Assembly (NCBI RefSeq): GCF_003992625.1
Contig: NZ_RZMW01000042.1
Location: 117,341 to 181,340, forward strand
DNA: 64,000 nt
Direction of reading: 5' to 3'
Source of the DNA: Pelagibacterium lentulum
GTDB taxonomy: Bacteria > Pseudomonadota > Alphaproteobacteria > Rhizobiales > Devosiaceae
Made by a program: the position numbers and the translations under genes. Positions 27,368-34,618 of this stretch are shown here, one piece after another. The notes under the pieces were generated by a model, which was not told where the DNA came from, did not search any database, and saw only the letters and a list, made by a program, of their open reading frames with translations. Within the stretch, counting starts at the first letter, position 1. Each line of letters starts with the position of its first letter.

Positions 27368-29086
27368 ATGACAGACACCGCCCCTACCCAGGAAACTCGC
27401 CCCTGGCTCAAGTCTTACCCTGATGGCATCGACTGGGACGTCAAGATCGATACGACCCCGGTTCACGAACAATTCCTGGCCTCTTGCGCCAAGATGGGTG
27501 AAGCCACCGCGTTGGATTTTCTCGGTGCGACAACGAGTTTTCGCGATCTGGGAGAAGCGGTGAACGCCCTCGCCGGGGCCTTGCAAACCGAATTGGGCGT
27601 CAAGAAAGGGGATCGGGTTGCGCTTCTGATGCCCAATTGCCCCTTTTATGTGGTTTCCTACTACGCGTTGCTGCGCATCGGCGCGATCGTCGTCAACTGC
27701 AACCCGCTCTATTCTTTGTCCGAGCTCAGTCATATCGTCAGCAATTCCGGCGCAACGGTGATGATCACCATCGATTTGAAGGTGACTTTCGACAACGCTG
27801 AAAAGCTGGTTGGACAGGGCCATATCAAAAAGCTCATCACTGCCCATTTCCCCGATGCCCTGCCCGGCCTGAAAAAGTTCCTCTTCAAACTGGTCAAGGG
27901 CAAGGATCTGGCAAAGCCGGAAAAATCGAACGCGGCCAGAGCGATCATCTCCTATGCGGAACTGATTGCCCATAACCATGCGCCCGAGCCGGTCACGATC
28001 GATCCGGAAACGGACGTTGCAGTTCAACAATATACCGGCGGCACGACCGGCACGCCCAAGGGCGCAATGCTCTCCCATGCCAATATCGCTGCCAATCTGA
28101 GCCAGATCGATCACTGGGGATGCGGGCTGTTTTACCCACCGACCAAGGTGGCGGCCGTTCTGCCCTTCTTTCATATCTTTGCCATGACGGTCTGCCTCAA
28201 CGTACCGCTCTGTTCCGGCGCCCAGGTCGTCATGCTGCCGCGCTTTGAGATGAAAGCATTTCTTTCGTTGCTCAAGCGCACAAGGCCCAACGTCCTGCCC
28301 GCCGTGCCAACGCTCCTGCATGCCCTGGCCACAAAGCCCGAGGCGACAAGCGAGGCGCTCTCATGCATAGAAGTTGCCATATCGGGTGGCGCGGGACTTC
28401 CAGAGGAAACCCGGCAGGCCTTTGCCAAAAAGTCCAAGGCGCTGCTGGCCGAAGGCTACGGGCTTACGGAGGCCTCTCCGGTCGTGGCCTGTGCCGCGTT
28501 GCGTGTGCCGTCAAAGCCAGGCTCGATCGGCCTTCCGCTTCCGGCTTCCGACGTCCGCTTCCTCGATCTCGAAGATCCGGAAAAATCCGTCAAGCGAGGG
28601 GAAAAGGGCGAGTTGGCCGTCAAGGGCCCACAGGTCATGCTTGGCTACTTCAACAACGAGGAAGCCACCAGAGAAGTCTTTACCTCCGATGGCTATCTGC
28701 GGACCGCCGATGTGGGCTATTTCGATGAGGACGGCTACATCTTCCTGGTGGACCGGATCAAGGACCTGATCATCTGCTCGGGTTTCAACATATATCCGCG
28801 CGCCATTGAAGACGCGATCTACAAACACCCTGCCGTCGATGAAACCTCGGTTATCGGCGTCAAGGACGAGTATCGCGGCGAGGCGCCAGTCGCCTATATC
28901 AAGCTCAAGGAAGGCGAAAGTCTTGACGAAAAGACCATGCTTGGCTTCTTGAAGGATCATCTTTCAAAAATGGAAATGCCGCGCCAGGTCATCTTCCGCG
29001 ACGAGTTACCGAAAACAATGATCGGCAAGTTGTCGAAAAACGATCTGCGGGATGACTATAAAAAACACCACGGCAAGGGGGAATAA
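27368..29086 (+). CDS. fadD: Long-chain fatty-acid--CoA ligase
   Basis: Activates fatty acids to acyl-CoA with ATP, feeding the divergent fadE operon. The 572-residue ANL-family enzyme has the P-loop-like YTGGTTGTPKGAMLSH near residue 222, GYGLTEASPV, YLRTADVGYFDEDGYIFLVDR with the ATP-binding aspartate, and the hinge/linker KDLIICSGFNIYPRAIEDA. GGAGG precedes ATG 27368. The merR gene follows 4 nt after the stop, so enzyme and regulator share a message. Confidence 0.95.
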   Translation: MTDTAPTQETRPWLKSYPDGIDWDVKIDTTPVHEQFLASCAKMGEATALDFLGATTSFRDLGEAVNALAGALQTELGVKKGDRVALLMPNCPFYVVSYYALLRIGAIVVNCNPLYSLSELSHIVSNSGATVMITIDLKVTFDNAEKLVGQGHIKKLITAHFPDALPGLKKFLFKLVKGKDLAKPEKSNAARAIISYAELIAHNHAPEPVTIDPETDVAVQQYTGGTTGTPKGAMLSHANIAANLSQIDHWGCGLFYPPTKVAAVLPFFHIFAMTVCLNVPLCSGAQVVMLPRFEMKAFLSLLKRTRPNVLPAVPTLLHALATKPEATSEALSCIEVAISGGAGLPEETRQAFAKKSKALLAEGYGLTEASPVVACAALRVPSKPGSIGLPLPASDVRFLDLEDPEKSVKRGEKGELAVKGPQVMLGYFNNEEATREVFTSDGYLRTADVGYFDEDGYIFLVDRIKDLIICSGFNIYPRAIEDAIYKHPAVDETSVIGVKDEYRGEAPVAYIKLKEGESLDEKTMLGFLKDHLSKMEMPRQVIFRDELPKTMIGKLSKNDLRDDYKKHHGKGE

Positions 29087-29090
29087 AATC

Positions 29091-29486
29091 GTGAACAGGC
29101 TGGACGCTGAAAAACGCGATCTTTTCGCTATTGCCGATCTGGCCAAGGAATTCGGAATTTCCACCCGCACGATCCGGTTTTACGAATCGAAAGGTTTGCT
29201 ACAGCCCGATCGCGTGGGCGGCACCCGCGTCTTTCGCCGCCGCGACCGCGCCCGCCTGATTCTGATCCTGCGCGGCAAGCGGCTGGGCTTTTCCCTGCGC
29301 GACATTTCAGAATATCTGGCGCTTTATGATGCGGACGAAACCCGCACGGCCCAGGTCGAACTTCTGATCGAGAAGGTCGATGAGCGGCTGGAATTGCTGC
29401 GTCAGCAATTGAGCGATCTCGAAATGACGATTGGAGAATTGACCGAAATCCGCCAGCTTGCCGCCGAGCGGATCACAGGCAAATAG
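29091..29486 (+). CDS. MerR family regulator, probable repressor of the fad locus
   Basis: A 131-residue MerR protein. The winged HTH is FAIADLAKEFGISTRTIRFYESKGLLQPDRVGGTR, with the FRRRDRARLILILRGKRLGFSL core. A long C-terminal coiled coil (VELLIEKVDERLELLRQQLSDLEM) is present. It has no cysteine at all, so it is not a metal sensor of the CueR/ZntR kind; LiuR-like members sense acyl-CoA metabolism. GTG 29091 is chosen: it lies 4 nt after fadD and is preceded by AGGGGGA. Autoregulation through the fadD-side operator is inferred. Confidence 0.85.
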   Translation: MNRLDAEKRDLFAIADLAKEFGISTRTIRFYESKGLLQPDRVGGTRVFRRRDRARLILILRGKRLGFSLRDISEYLALYDADETRTAQVELLIEKVDERLELLRQQLSDLEMTIGELTEIRQLAAERITGK

Positions 29487-29540
29487 CGCCGGTGCGACAA
29501 CCCTTGCGCCGCAAATACCTAAATACAAGGGGGAAGAAAA

Positions 29541-29615
29541 TGGTGGGCGTAACTGGGATTGAACCAGTGACCCCTACGATGTCAACGTAGTGCTCTCCCG
29601 CTGAGCTATACGCCC
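29541..29615 (-). tRNA. tRNA-Val (anticodon GAC)
   Basis: On the minus strand a full cloverleaf: acceptor GGGCGTA/TACGCCC, D-arm GCTC...GAGC, anticodon arm CTACG-TTGACAT-CGTAG with anticodon GAC, T-arm CTGG-TTCAATC-CCAG, discriminator A and an encoded 3' CCA (29543-29541). Length 75 nt. Confidence 0.97.
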
Positions 29616-29741
29616 ACTTTCTTTGAGGTGGTGTGGCGCAACCGAAGCTGCAACCAGCACTTGCGCGGATACACCACAAAACCGCTATCGCGGTCAATAG
29701 GGTTTAGCCGCTAAATTGTCATATGCTCCCAATCGACCCGA

Positions 29742-30101
29742 TCAGGCGGCCAGAAGGCGCTCGACCTCGCCAACCAGATCCTTGAGATGGAAGGGCTTTG
29801 AAAGCACCGACGCCCCTTTTGGCGCCTCGCTGTCCGGGTTCAGCGCCACGGCCGCAAAGCCGGTGATGAACATGACCTTGAGGTCAGGATCGAGTTCTGT
29901 TGCCCGGCGGGCCAACTCGATACCATCCATTTCCGGCATCACGATATCGGAAAGCAGGAGCGTGAATGGCTCTTCGCGCAGGCGCTCATAGGCCGAGCGG
30001 CCATTATCGAAGGCTACGACGTCATAGCCGGCATTCTTGAGCGCGCGCGTCAGGAAACGGCGCATATCTGCATCATCTTCGGCAAGAAGGATTCGTTCCA
30101 T
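29742..30101 (-). CDS. cpdR: Response regulator CpdR
   Basis: A stand-alone receiver of 119 residues. In Caulobacter and Sinorhizobium, unphosphorylated CpdR primes the ClpXP protease for cell-cycle substrates such as CtrA. It reads MERILLAEDDADMRRFLTRA, has D9-D10, phospho-acceptor D52 in LLLSDIVMPEMDGIELARRA, and K in VLSKPFHLKDLV. ATG 30101 is used because the receiver fold starts there. It is divergent from the N-formylglutamate amidohydrolase gene, as in other Rhizobiales. Confidence 0.92.
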   Translation of the reverse strand: MERILLAEDDADMRRFLTRALKNAGYDVVAFDNGRSAYERLREEPFTLLLSDIVMPEMDGIELARRATELDPDLKVMFITGFAAVALNPDSEAPKGASVLSKPFHLKDLVGEVERLLAA

Positions 30102-30324
30102 TATCGTCTCTTTATTAAGCCATGCGCCCGACCGGACCCGATGATTCGCATTTTTTACATATGCTGGCGTGACGCAACAGCTCAATTGCTCACAATACCG
30201 CGCGCAGGGTGCGGCAACTGTGGACAAGCGCCCCGAGCCGAGGCAAACTTCCTATTAAACGATTTAAAAAGTTGAACTTTGAGGACGCAGCTCAGGAAAT
30301 CTCATCGTGTGAGGTCGAACCCAG

Positions 30325-31206
30325 GTGCAATCGGACTATTCAGACAGACCCGCTTTTGAAACGATTCGGCCCCGTCGCCAGGTTGCGCCCATTGTTGTCA
30401 ATTCTCCTCATTCGGGCCGCGACTACCCCAAGCGCTTTCTTGCCCTGTCAAAGCTCGACGAGCGCGCCATAAGGCAGTCCGAAGACGCCTATATCGACGA
30501 GATATTCTCCCGCGCGCCCCATCTTGGCGTGCCCATGCTCAGGGCGCATTTCCCGCGCGCCTATCTCGACGTCAATCGCGAGCCTTATGAGCTCGATCCG
30601 CGCATGTTCCGCGATCGCCTGCCAGATCACTTCAATACCACCAGCCCGCGCATTGCTGCGGGCCTGGGCACGATAGCCAGAATCGTTTCGGAAAATCGCC
30701 CGATTTACCGCAATCTTTTAAGCCTCGATGACGCAGCCATGCGGATTGAAGGTATTTACAAGCCCTATCACAAGACTTTGCAGAGCTTGCTGACCGAAAC
30801 CCTCAACCGCTTCGGCATGGCCATCCTGATCGATTGCCATTCCATGCCACGGCTATCGCGCGGCAACAACCGATCTGCGCCCGATGTGGTTCTGGGAGAT
30901 CGCTATGGCGCCGCCTGCTCGCCCGCTCTGGTCGATCTTGTGGAAACCGTTCTTTCGGGCGCCGGATTGAAAGTTGCGCGCAATCGCCCCTATGCGGGCG
31001 GGCACACAACCCGCACATATGGGCGCCCGCAATATGGGGTAAACGCGCTCCAGATCGAATTTTCGCGGCATCTTTACATGCACGAAATGACACTGGCAAA
31101 GCACGAAGGATTCGCACCCCTGCAATCGCTGGCTACGCAACTGATTTCGGCGCTTATCAACAGCGACAGCATTGCCATCGCACGGACGCAAGCTGCTGCG
31201 GAATAA
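30325..31206 (+). CDS. N-formylglutamate amidohydrolase family protein
   Basis: A 293-residue zinc hydrolase of the HutG/N-formylglutamate deformylase family. Visible are APIVVNSPHSGRDYPKRFL (metal histidine in the N-terminal block), HFPRAYLDVNREPYELDPRMF, ILIDCHSMPR with the second metal histidine, and the C-terminal LQIEFSRHLYMHE. No other histidine-utilisation gene is nearby, so the substrate may differ. The GTG 30325 start has GAGG about 9 nt upstream. Confidence 0.88.
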   Translation: MQSDYSDRPAFETIRPRRQVAPIVVNSPHSGRDYPKRFLALSKLDERAIRQSEDAYIDEIFSRAPHLGVPMLRAHFPRAYLDVNREPYELDPRMFRDRLPDHFNTTSPRIAAGLGTIARIVSENRPIYRNLLSLDDAAMRIEGIYKPYHKTLQSLLTETLNRFGMAILIDCHSMPRLSRGNNRSAPDVVLGDRYGAACSPALVDLVETVLSGAGLKVARNRPYAGGHTTRTYGRPQYGVNALQIEFSRHLYMHEMTLAKHEGFAPLQSLATQLISALINSDSIAIARTQAAAE

Positions 31207-31233
31207 AGACAATTATTGCTAATCGGAAAAGAG

Positions 31234-31254
31234 TGGGCCGCACCAGGCGGCCCA
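31234..31254 (+). terminator. Stem-loop after the amidohydrolase gene
   Basis: TGGGCCGC (31234-31241), loop ACCAG, GCGGCCCA (31247-31254): a perfect 8-bp stem 27 bp past the stop. There is no T-tract, so termination is only likely. Confidence 0.5.
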
Positions 31255-31271
31255 AGTCAAGGGAGGAAACG

Positions 31272-31373
31272 TTGGCAGATCACTATTTGGAAGGATCCAG
31301 AAAAGAACTGCCAAACCATCATGCAATATTGTGCATGAACCTTTTCTTCTCACCTTGCAAGTATGCACCTTAG
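31272..31373 (+). CDS. Possible small ORF with a strong ribosome site
   Basis: Between the amidohydrolase and hisN, GGGAGG lies 6 nt before TTG 31272, opening a 33-codon frame that begins MADHYLEGSRKELPNHHAIL and ends at TAG 31373. The stop falls inside the left half of the 31361-31384 inverted repeat. I do not recognise the peptide. It has no membrane helix. The ribosome site is the only positive evidence, and a chance match is quite possible. Confidence 0.25.
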   Translation: MADHYLEGSRKELPNHHAILCMNLFFSPCKYAP

Positions 31374-31384
31374 AGAGTGCATAC
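31361..31384. promoter_or_regulatory. Inverted repeat upstream of hisN, possible operator or hairpin
   Basis: GTATGCAC (31361-31368) and GTGCATAC (31377-31384) are perfect 8-bp arms around CTTAGAGA. A further GTGCAT half-site lies about 30 bp upstream (31331-31336). The three copies of the same 6-mer suggest a protein-binding site; it lies 111 bp before the hisN start. Confidence 0.45.
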
Positions 31385-31494
31385 AATCGGGGCACGCTGT
31401 TGCAAAAAGGAATCACTTTTGTCAACACCTTGTTAATAAGTGTTTACCAAGCCCTAATTTCCGTAATTATTTCCAGTCACTTGAGTTCCAGATC

Positions 31495-32301
31495 GTGTCC
31501 AGCAGCCCCTTGTCCAGCCCTGCCGTCAAACAAACAATGCTCGCAGCCGCTCAGGCCGCGCATAACCATACCTTGTCACGCTTTCGCTCCGGCCTCGCGG
31601 TCACAAACAAACTGACGGAGGGCTTCGATCCTGTTACCGAGGCTGACAGGGAAGCCGAAACGGCGGTTCGCGCAGTAATCGAGAGCCATTTTCCCGATCA
31701 CGCGATCATCGGAGAGGAATGGGACGACAAGCCGTCCCAATCCCCCTATTCTTGGGTCATTGACCCGATCGATGGTACCCGCGCCTTTATTTCCGGCGTG
31801 CCGGTCTGGGGCACACTGATCGGCCTGATGAACAACGGCCATGCCTTTGCCGGGCTGATGGCCCAACCCTTCACGGGTGAAATGTGGATCGGCATCGATG
31901 GGGCAACAGACTTCATCCACGCCGGGCAAACGGTTCGGGCCCAGACCAGTTCTGTGACAAAACTGAGCCAGGCGCGCGCCAGCACCACCTCCCCCGACCT
32001 GTTCGATGGCCTCTATTACGGAAGCTGGAACGCCATACGCGACGCCGTTCTGCAAGTACGCTACGGGCTCGATTGCTATGCCTACTGCCTGCTGGCTTCA
32101 GGCCATATCGATCTTGTTGTCGAGGCAGGTCTGAAAAATGTCGATATCGCCCCGCTGGTGCCCATTATTGAAGGCGCGGGCGGGCGCGTTTCGACGTGGG
32201 ATGGCGGCAGGGCAGAAAAAGGCGGCACCTGCGTCGCTGCCGCAACCCCCCAACTGCATGAAGAAGCGCTCGACCTGTTGCGCCGCGCCATGCTTGACTG
32301 A
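31495..32301 (+). CDS. hisN: Histidinol-phosphatase, inositol-monophosphatase type
   Basis: Dephosphorylates L-histidinol phosphate in histidine synthesis. The 268-residue protein has the Mg2+-site series of the family: KLTEGFDPVTEADREAE, HAIIGEEWDD, and WVIDPIDGTRAFISGVPVWGTLIGL. In place of the WDxAAG motif of inositol phosphatases it has NVDIAPLVPIIEGAGG, as in HisN. I use GTG 31495 (MSSSPLSSPAVKQ) because this gives the usual length; the open frame extends 44 codons upstream through non-coding-looking sequence. It converges on the hydrolase gene only 5 bp away. Confidence 0.88.
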   Translation: MSSSPLSSPAVKQTMLAAAQAAHNHTLSRFRSGLAVTNKLTEGFDPVTEADREAETAVRAVIESHFPDHAIIGEEWDDKPSQSPYSWVIDPIDGTRAFISGVPVWGTLIGLMNNGHAFAGLMAQPFTGEMWIGIDGATDFIHAGQTVRAQTSSVTKLSQARASTTSPDLFDGLYYGSWNAIRDAVLQVRYGLDCYAYCLLASGHIDLVVEAGLKNVDIAPLVPIIEGAGGRVSTWDGGRAEKGGTCVAAATPQLHEEALDLLRRAMLD

Positions 32302-32306
32302 CCAAA

Positions 32307-33278
32307 TCAGGATTGATTGGTTACAAAGGCATCAAACGCTGCAAAAACCTGCTCGCGGATCGGGTCTGCTTCCATGAAAAGCTCGTGCTGGGCGCCCCCG
32401 ATCACTATGTGATGGCCGGTGCGCATCCGCAGCCCTAGCGCCTCGGTTGCGCTTGTATCGACAACCCGGTCACAGGCTGCAGCACAAATGAAGACCGGAA
32501 TCTTGAGGCTGGCGGGGAAGTGATCCTGACTTACGATTCTGATCGCTTCCAGAGCCGAAGCGATCCACCCAATCGTAGGCGCGCCAACGCCAAGTTCGGG
32601 ATACTCGTCAAGCACATGCACGGCCCGCATAAACCGCGTTTTATCCGAGGTCAGCGGATTGCCCGCGAATAGCGCCTCGGTCGGGCTGCGGTCGGCTTTA
32701 CGCCCCAGCGGAACCCGGCCCAACCCTAAAAATCGCGCAAAATTGAGCAGAGCCAACGTAGCCTTTGGCCCGAATGGCAGACCGGGCAGCCCGACAAGGG
32801 GAGAAGACAGAAACACCCGGTCAAACATCAGCCTGTCGCGCGAGGCGGCCAAAAGAGCAAGCAATCCCCCCGTCGAGTGACCGACCAGGTGAAAGGGCGG
32901 CGGGCAATCGGGCAGCAGGATCTGCGTATGAAAATCACTCAGGTCTGCCCAGTAATCGTCGAATTTTTCCACATGCCCGAGTTTGGGATTTGCAATGATG
33001 CGATCCGATCCGCCCTGCCCGCGCAGATCGAATGTCGCAACGGCAAAGCCGCGCTTCTGAAAGTCGGCAATGGTCTCAAAATACTTTTCAATAAACTCGG
33101 TCCGCCCCTGCACCAGGCAAATGGTGCCTTTATGCTCGGCCCCGGTGCGCTGAAAAATCGCGTAGCGCAGTTGCACATTGTCGCGGGTCCGGAAGTAGCC
33201 CACCCGCGCACCCTCCGGCACCGGATTGGAATGCACCGCGTACAGTTTCGGACCTTCAACGATAACAGGTTGGTTCAC
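32307..33278 (-). CDS. Alpha/beta hydrolase, lysophospholipase/monoacylglycerol-lipase-like
   Basis: A 323-residue serine hydrolase (Hydrolase_4 type). The nucleophile elbow is GHSTGG with S135. Before it are VATFDLRGQGGSDR and an oxyanion segment ICLVQGRTEFIEKYFET; the C-terminal part has a candidate His in GAQHELFMEADPIREQ. PldB-like enzymes share this architecture. The start is GTG 33278 with GGAG 6 nt upstream. There is no signal peptide. A short stem, ACCAAATCA (32301-32309) with TGATTGGT (32314-32321), sits in the convergent gap with hisN. Confidence 0.85.
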   Translation of the reverse strand: MNQPVIVEGPKLYAVHSNPVPEGARVGYFRTRDNVQLRYAIFQRTGAEHKGTICLVQGRTEFIEKYFETIADFQKRGFAVATFDLRGQGGSDRIIANPKLGHVEKFDDYWADLSDFHTQILLPDCPPPFHLVGHSTGGLLALLAASRDRLMFDRVFLSSPLVGLPGLPFGPKATLALLNFARFLGLGRVPLGRKADRSPTEALFAGNPLTSDKTRFMRAVHVLDEYPELGVGAPTIGWIASALEAIRIVSQDHFPASLKIPVFICAAACDRVVDTSATEALGLRMRTGHHIVIGGAQHELFMEADPIREQVFAAFDAFVTNQS

Positions 33279-33359
33279 ATGCTGCTCCGAACGCTCTGCC
33301 TGACGCGAGGCTAGAGCATAGTATTGAAAAGGGAAATCCGCTTTTGCAAATCCTGGGGC

Positions 33360-33401
33360 AAAAGAAAAGGCGCGCTGCCCCGGTTAAGGTGACAGCGCGC
33401 C
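33360..33401 (-). terminator. Intrinsic terminator on the minus strand
   Basis: CAGCGCGCC and GGCGCGCTG (33393-33401 and 33369-33377) form a 9-bp GC-rich stem; the minus strand then reads TTTTCTTTT (33368-33360). On the + strand no T-run follows, so it works for minus-strand RNA only. It lies upstream of the hydrolase gene and implies a separate transcript. Confidence 0.75.
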
Positions 33402-33530
33402 CGGTTCAACAGGTGCCATTGCGGGGGGCGGTGAACGACACCTGCTGTTTTCGTGGCTTTTCGGAAAAAGCACATGGCCCGTTCTAGCTGGCCTCATCTG
33501 AACGCAGCCCAATCGGCCCGTTCAGTTTCA
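33360..33530 (-). ncRNA. Candidate small RNA (minus strand) with three hairpins and an intrinsic terminator
   Basis: No gene lies upstream on this strand, yet a strong minus-strand terminator stands at 33360-33401. Going 5' to 3' on the minus strand: hairpin CTGAACG/CGTTCAG (33525-33498); a small hairpin with CTTTT/AAAAG arms (around 33471-33452); a hairpin CAGGTG/CACCTG (33444-33410) whose large loop exposes CCGCCCCCCGC (33431-33421), a C-rich anti-Shine-Dalgarno type seed; then the terminator. Its promoter was not found, so the 5' end is approximate. A 37-codon frame inside looks non-coding. Confidence 0.45.
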
Positions 33531-33565
33531 ATTCATGTGACGACACTTTTTCCGGCCTTGCGCCT

Positions 33566-33594
33566 CTTGAACGGCGAAAATGCGGCTCCTATCT
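33566..33594 (+). promoter_or_regulatory. Sigma-32 (RpoH)-type promoter of hsp20
   Basis: CTTGAA (33566-33571), 16-nt spacer, CCTATCT (33588-33594). This matches the alphaproteobacterial heat-shock promoter pattern CTTGAA/C ... CYTATNT. It puts the transcript start near 33601, right at the first hairpin of the leader. Confidence 0.6.
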
Positions 33595-33599
33595 CATTG

Positions 33600-33707
33600 T
33601 TGTTCGCCGGATGAGCCGGGAACAAATATCTCGAAACGCTTTGCCAAAGATCGGGAAGCCTATCGGGATAGCCCAAAATGTGATTCTTGCTGAACTTAGG
33701 AGAAGTC
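33600..33707 (+). promoter_or_regulatory. ROSE-like RNA thermometer in the hsp20 leader
   Basis: Three hairpins fill the ~110-nt leader. Hairpin 1: TTGTTC-G-CCGG (33600-33610) with CCGG-GAACAA (33616-33625). Hairpin 2: CTAT/ATAG with outer GGG/CCC (33653-33674). Hairpin 3: GATTCTTGCT (33682-33691), loop GAACTT, AGGAGAAGTC (33698-33707), which buries the Shine-Dalgarno AGGAG. Hairpin 3 has the ROSE hallmark UYGCU opposite AGGA with a G-G mismatch, plus a C-A mismatch, so it should melt on heating. Confidence 0.65.
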
Positions 33708-33710
33708 ACC

Positions 33711-34169
33711 ATGCAACGTCTTGATTTTACCCCCTTCTACCGTTCAACCGTCGGCTTTGACCGCCTGTTCTCACGGCTGGACAATCTGGTATCGGAAGAT
33801 GCCAAGAGCTACCCTCCCTATAATATCGAACGCACTGCCGAGGATGCCTATCGCGTGACCATTGCGGTTGCCGGTTTCTCTGCTGGCGATATCGTTATCG
33901 AGACCAAGGAAAACAGCCTTCTGGTCAAGGGCGGGCGCAACGGCACAGCCGACGACAAGAACCGGGAATTCCTCCATCGTGGCATTGCCGAGCGCGCTTT
34001 TGAGCTGCGCTTCCAGCTTGCCGAATATGTGGAAGTCTCTGGTGCGTCTATGGAAAACGGTTTGCTCCATATCGAACTCAAGCGCGAATTGCCCGAATCC
34101 AAGCGGCCTCGCCAGATCGATATTGCGACCTCCGGCACGACCACTATTGAGGACAAAACCGTAAACTAA
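33711..34169 (+). CDS. Small heat-shock protein, Hsp20/IbpA family
   Basis: Cytoplasmic ATP-independent holdase of 152 residues. It begins MQRLDFTPFYRSTVGFDRLF, the typical class-A rhizobial sHsp start, has the alpha-crystallin domain from about residue 37 (YNIERTAEDAYRVTIAVAGF, ..., LVKGGRNG, RGIAERAFELRFQLAEYVEV) and ends with an IxI-like region (HIELKREL). Its AGGAG ribosome site is sequestered in a ROSE-like hairpin and the gene has an RpoH-type promoter, so both transcription and translation should respond to heat. Confidence 0.95.
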   Translation: MQRLDFTPFYRSTVGFDRLFSRLDNLVSEDAKSYPPYNIERTAEDAYRVTIAVAGFSAGDIVIETKENSLLVKGGRNGTADDKNREFLHRGIAERAFELRFQLAEYVEVSGASMENGLLHIELKRELPESKRPRQIDIATSGTTTIEDKTVN

Positions 34170-34618
34170 AACAGGGCCTTATTGCCCTACGAAACTTTGC
34201 AGGGGCGCGGCCGGAAACGGTCCGCGCCCAATTTGTATAGGCAAAATCATATAGGCTACTTGCCCCCTGCAGCAAAATCTGCCAATGTCCCACCAAAATT
34301 AGGACAGTATTATTGTCCATTCTATGGTTTTATCCTTTGCGCCATGCAGGGAGGAAGGGTAAACCAGATGTAAAACCGCAAGGTAGCCGTCTCCCGGTTA
34401 TCCATTGCGTTTCTGCCCTTCTAAAAGCCGGCAAAGGCTCGAAAGGCAGATGGGACTTTCAAAGTCCCTTTCGAGCGGCCATTTGGATGCAGTGCCGCTC
34501 TTAGTGTAAAGAATTGGGCTGCTCACTCCGAGCCGTACAAAATGTACGACCCGAGACAGTGGCCTGCACGGACAAGTGGCGTACCGGCCGGTTCGGTAAC
34601 TTTGGCGAGGACTTGAGA
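34170..34618. other. Intergenic region hsp20-gltB
   Basis: 449 bp without a convincing gene. Contents: a GC-rich hairpin GGGCGCGG/CCGCGCCC (34203-34229) after hsp20 without a T-run; three TGTCC/GGACA arms (34286-34290, 34302-34306, 34314-34318); a ribosome site GGGAGGAAGGG followed by ATG TAA (34368-34373), a start codon directly followed by a stop; and the hairpin pair at 34437-34500. Confidence 0.5.
34437..34500 (+). promoter_or_regulatory. Structured leader of gltB with alternative hairpins
   Basis: Hairpin A: outer arms GCTCGAAA (34437-34444) and TTTCGAGC (34469-34476), a 7-nt bulge, and an inner stem GGGACTT/AAGTCCC (34452-34468). Hairpin B: GAGCGGC (34473-34479) with GCCGCTC (34494-34500). 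A and B share GAGC (34473-34476), so they cannot form fully together. The layout resembles an attenuator, but no ligand or T-run is visible. Confidence 0.4.

Noticed and set aside
31433..31447. CtrA-like box TTAA-N7-TTAC before hisN
   Set aside because: One mismatch, no cell-cycle link of hisN, and an AT-rich surrounding where such matches are expected.
33412..33500. 37-codon frame on the minus strand within the candidate small RNA
   Set aside because: Pro/Ser/Arg-rich sequence without a ribosome site; the hairpins and terminator favour an RNA.
34203..34229. hsp20 terminator
   Set aside because: The stem is strong, but AATTTG follows and not a T-run; mentioned as a hairpin only.
34286..34318. 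TGTCC/GGACA arms as an insertion-sequence remnant
   Set aside because: The arms are only 5 bp, there is no transposase fragment or target duplication, and the spacing fits a weak operator just as well.
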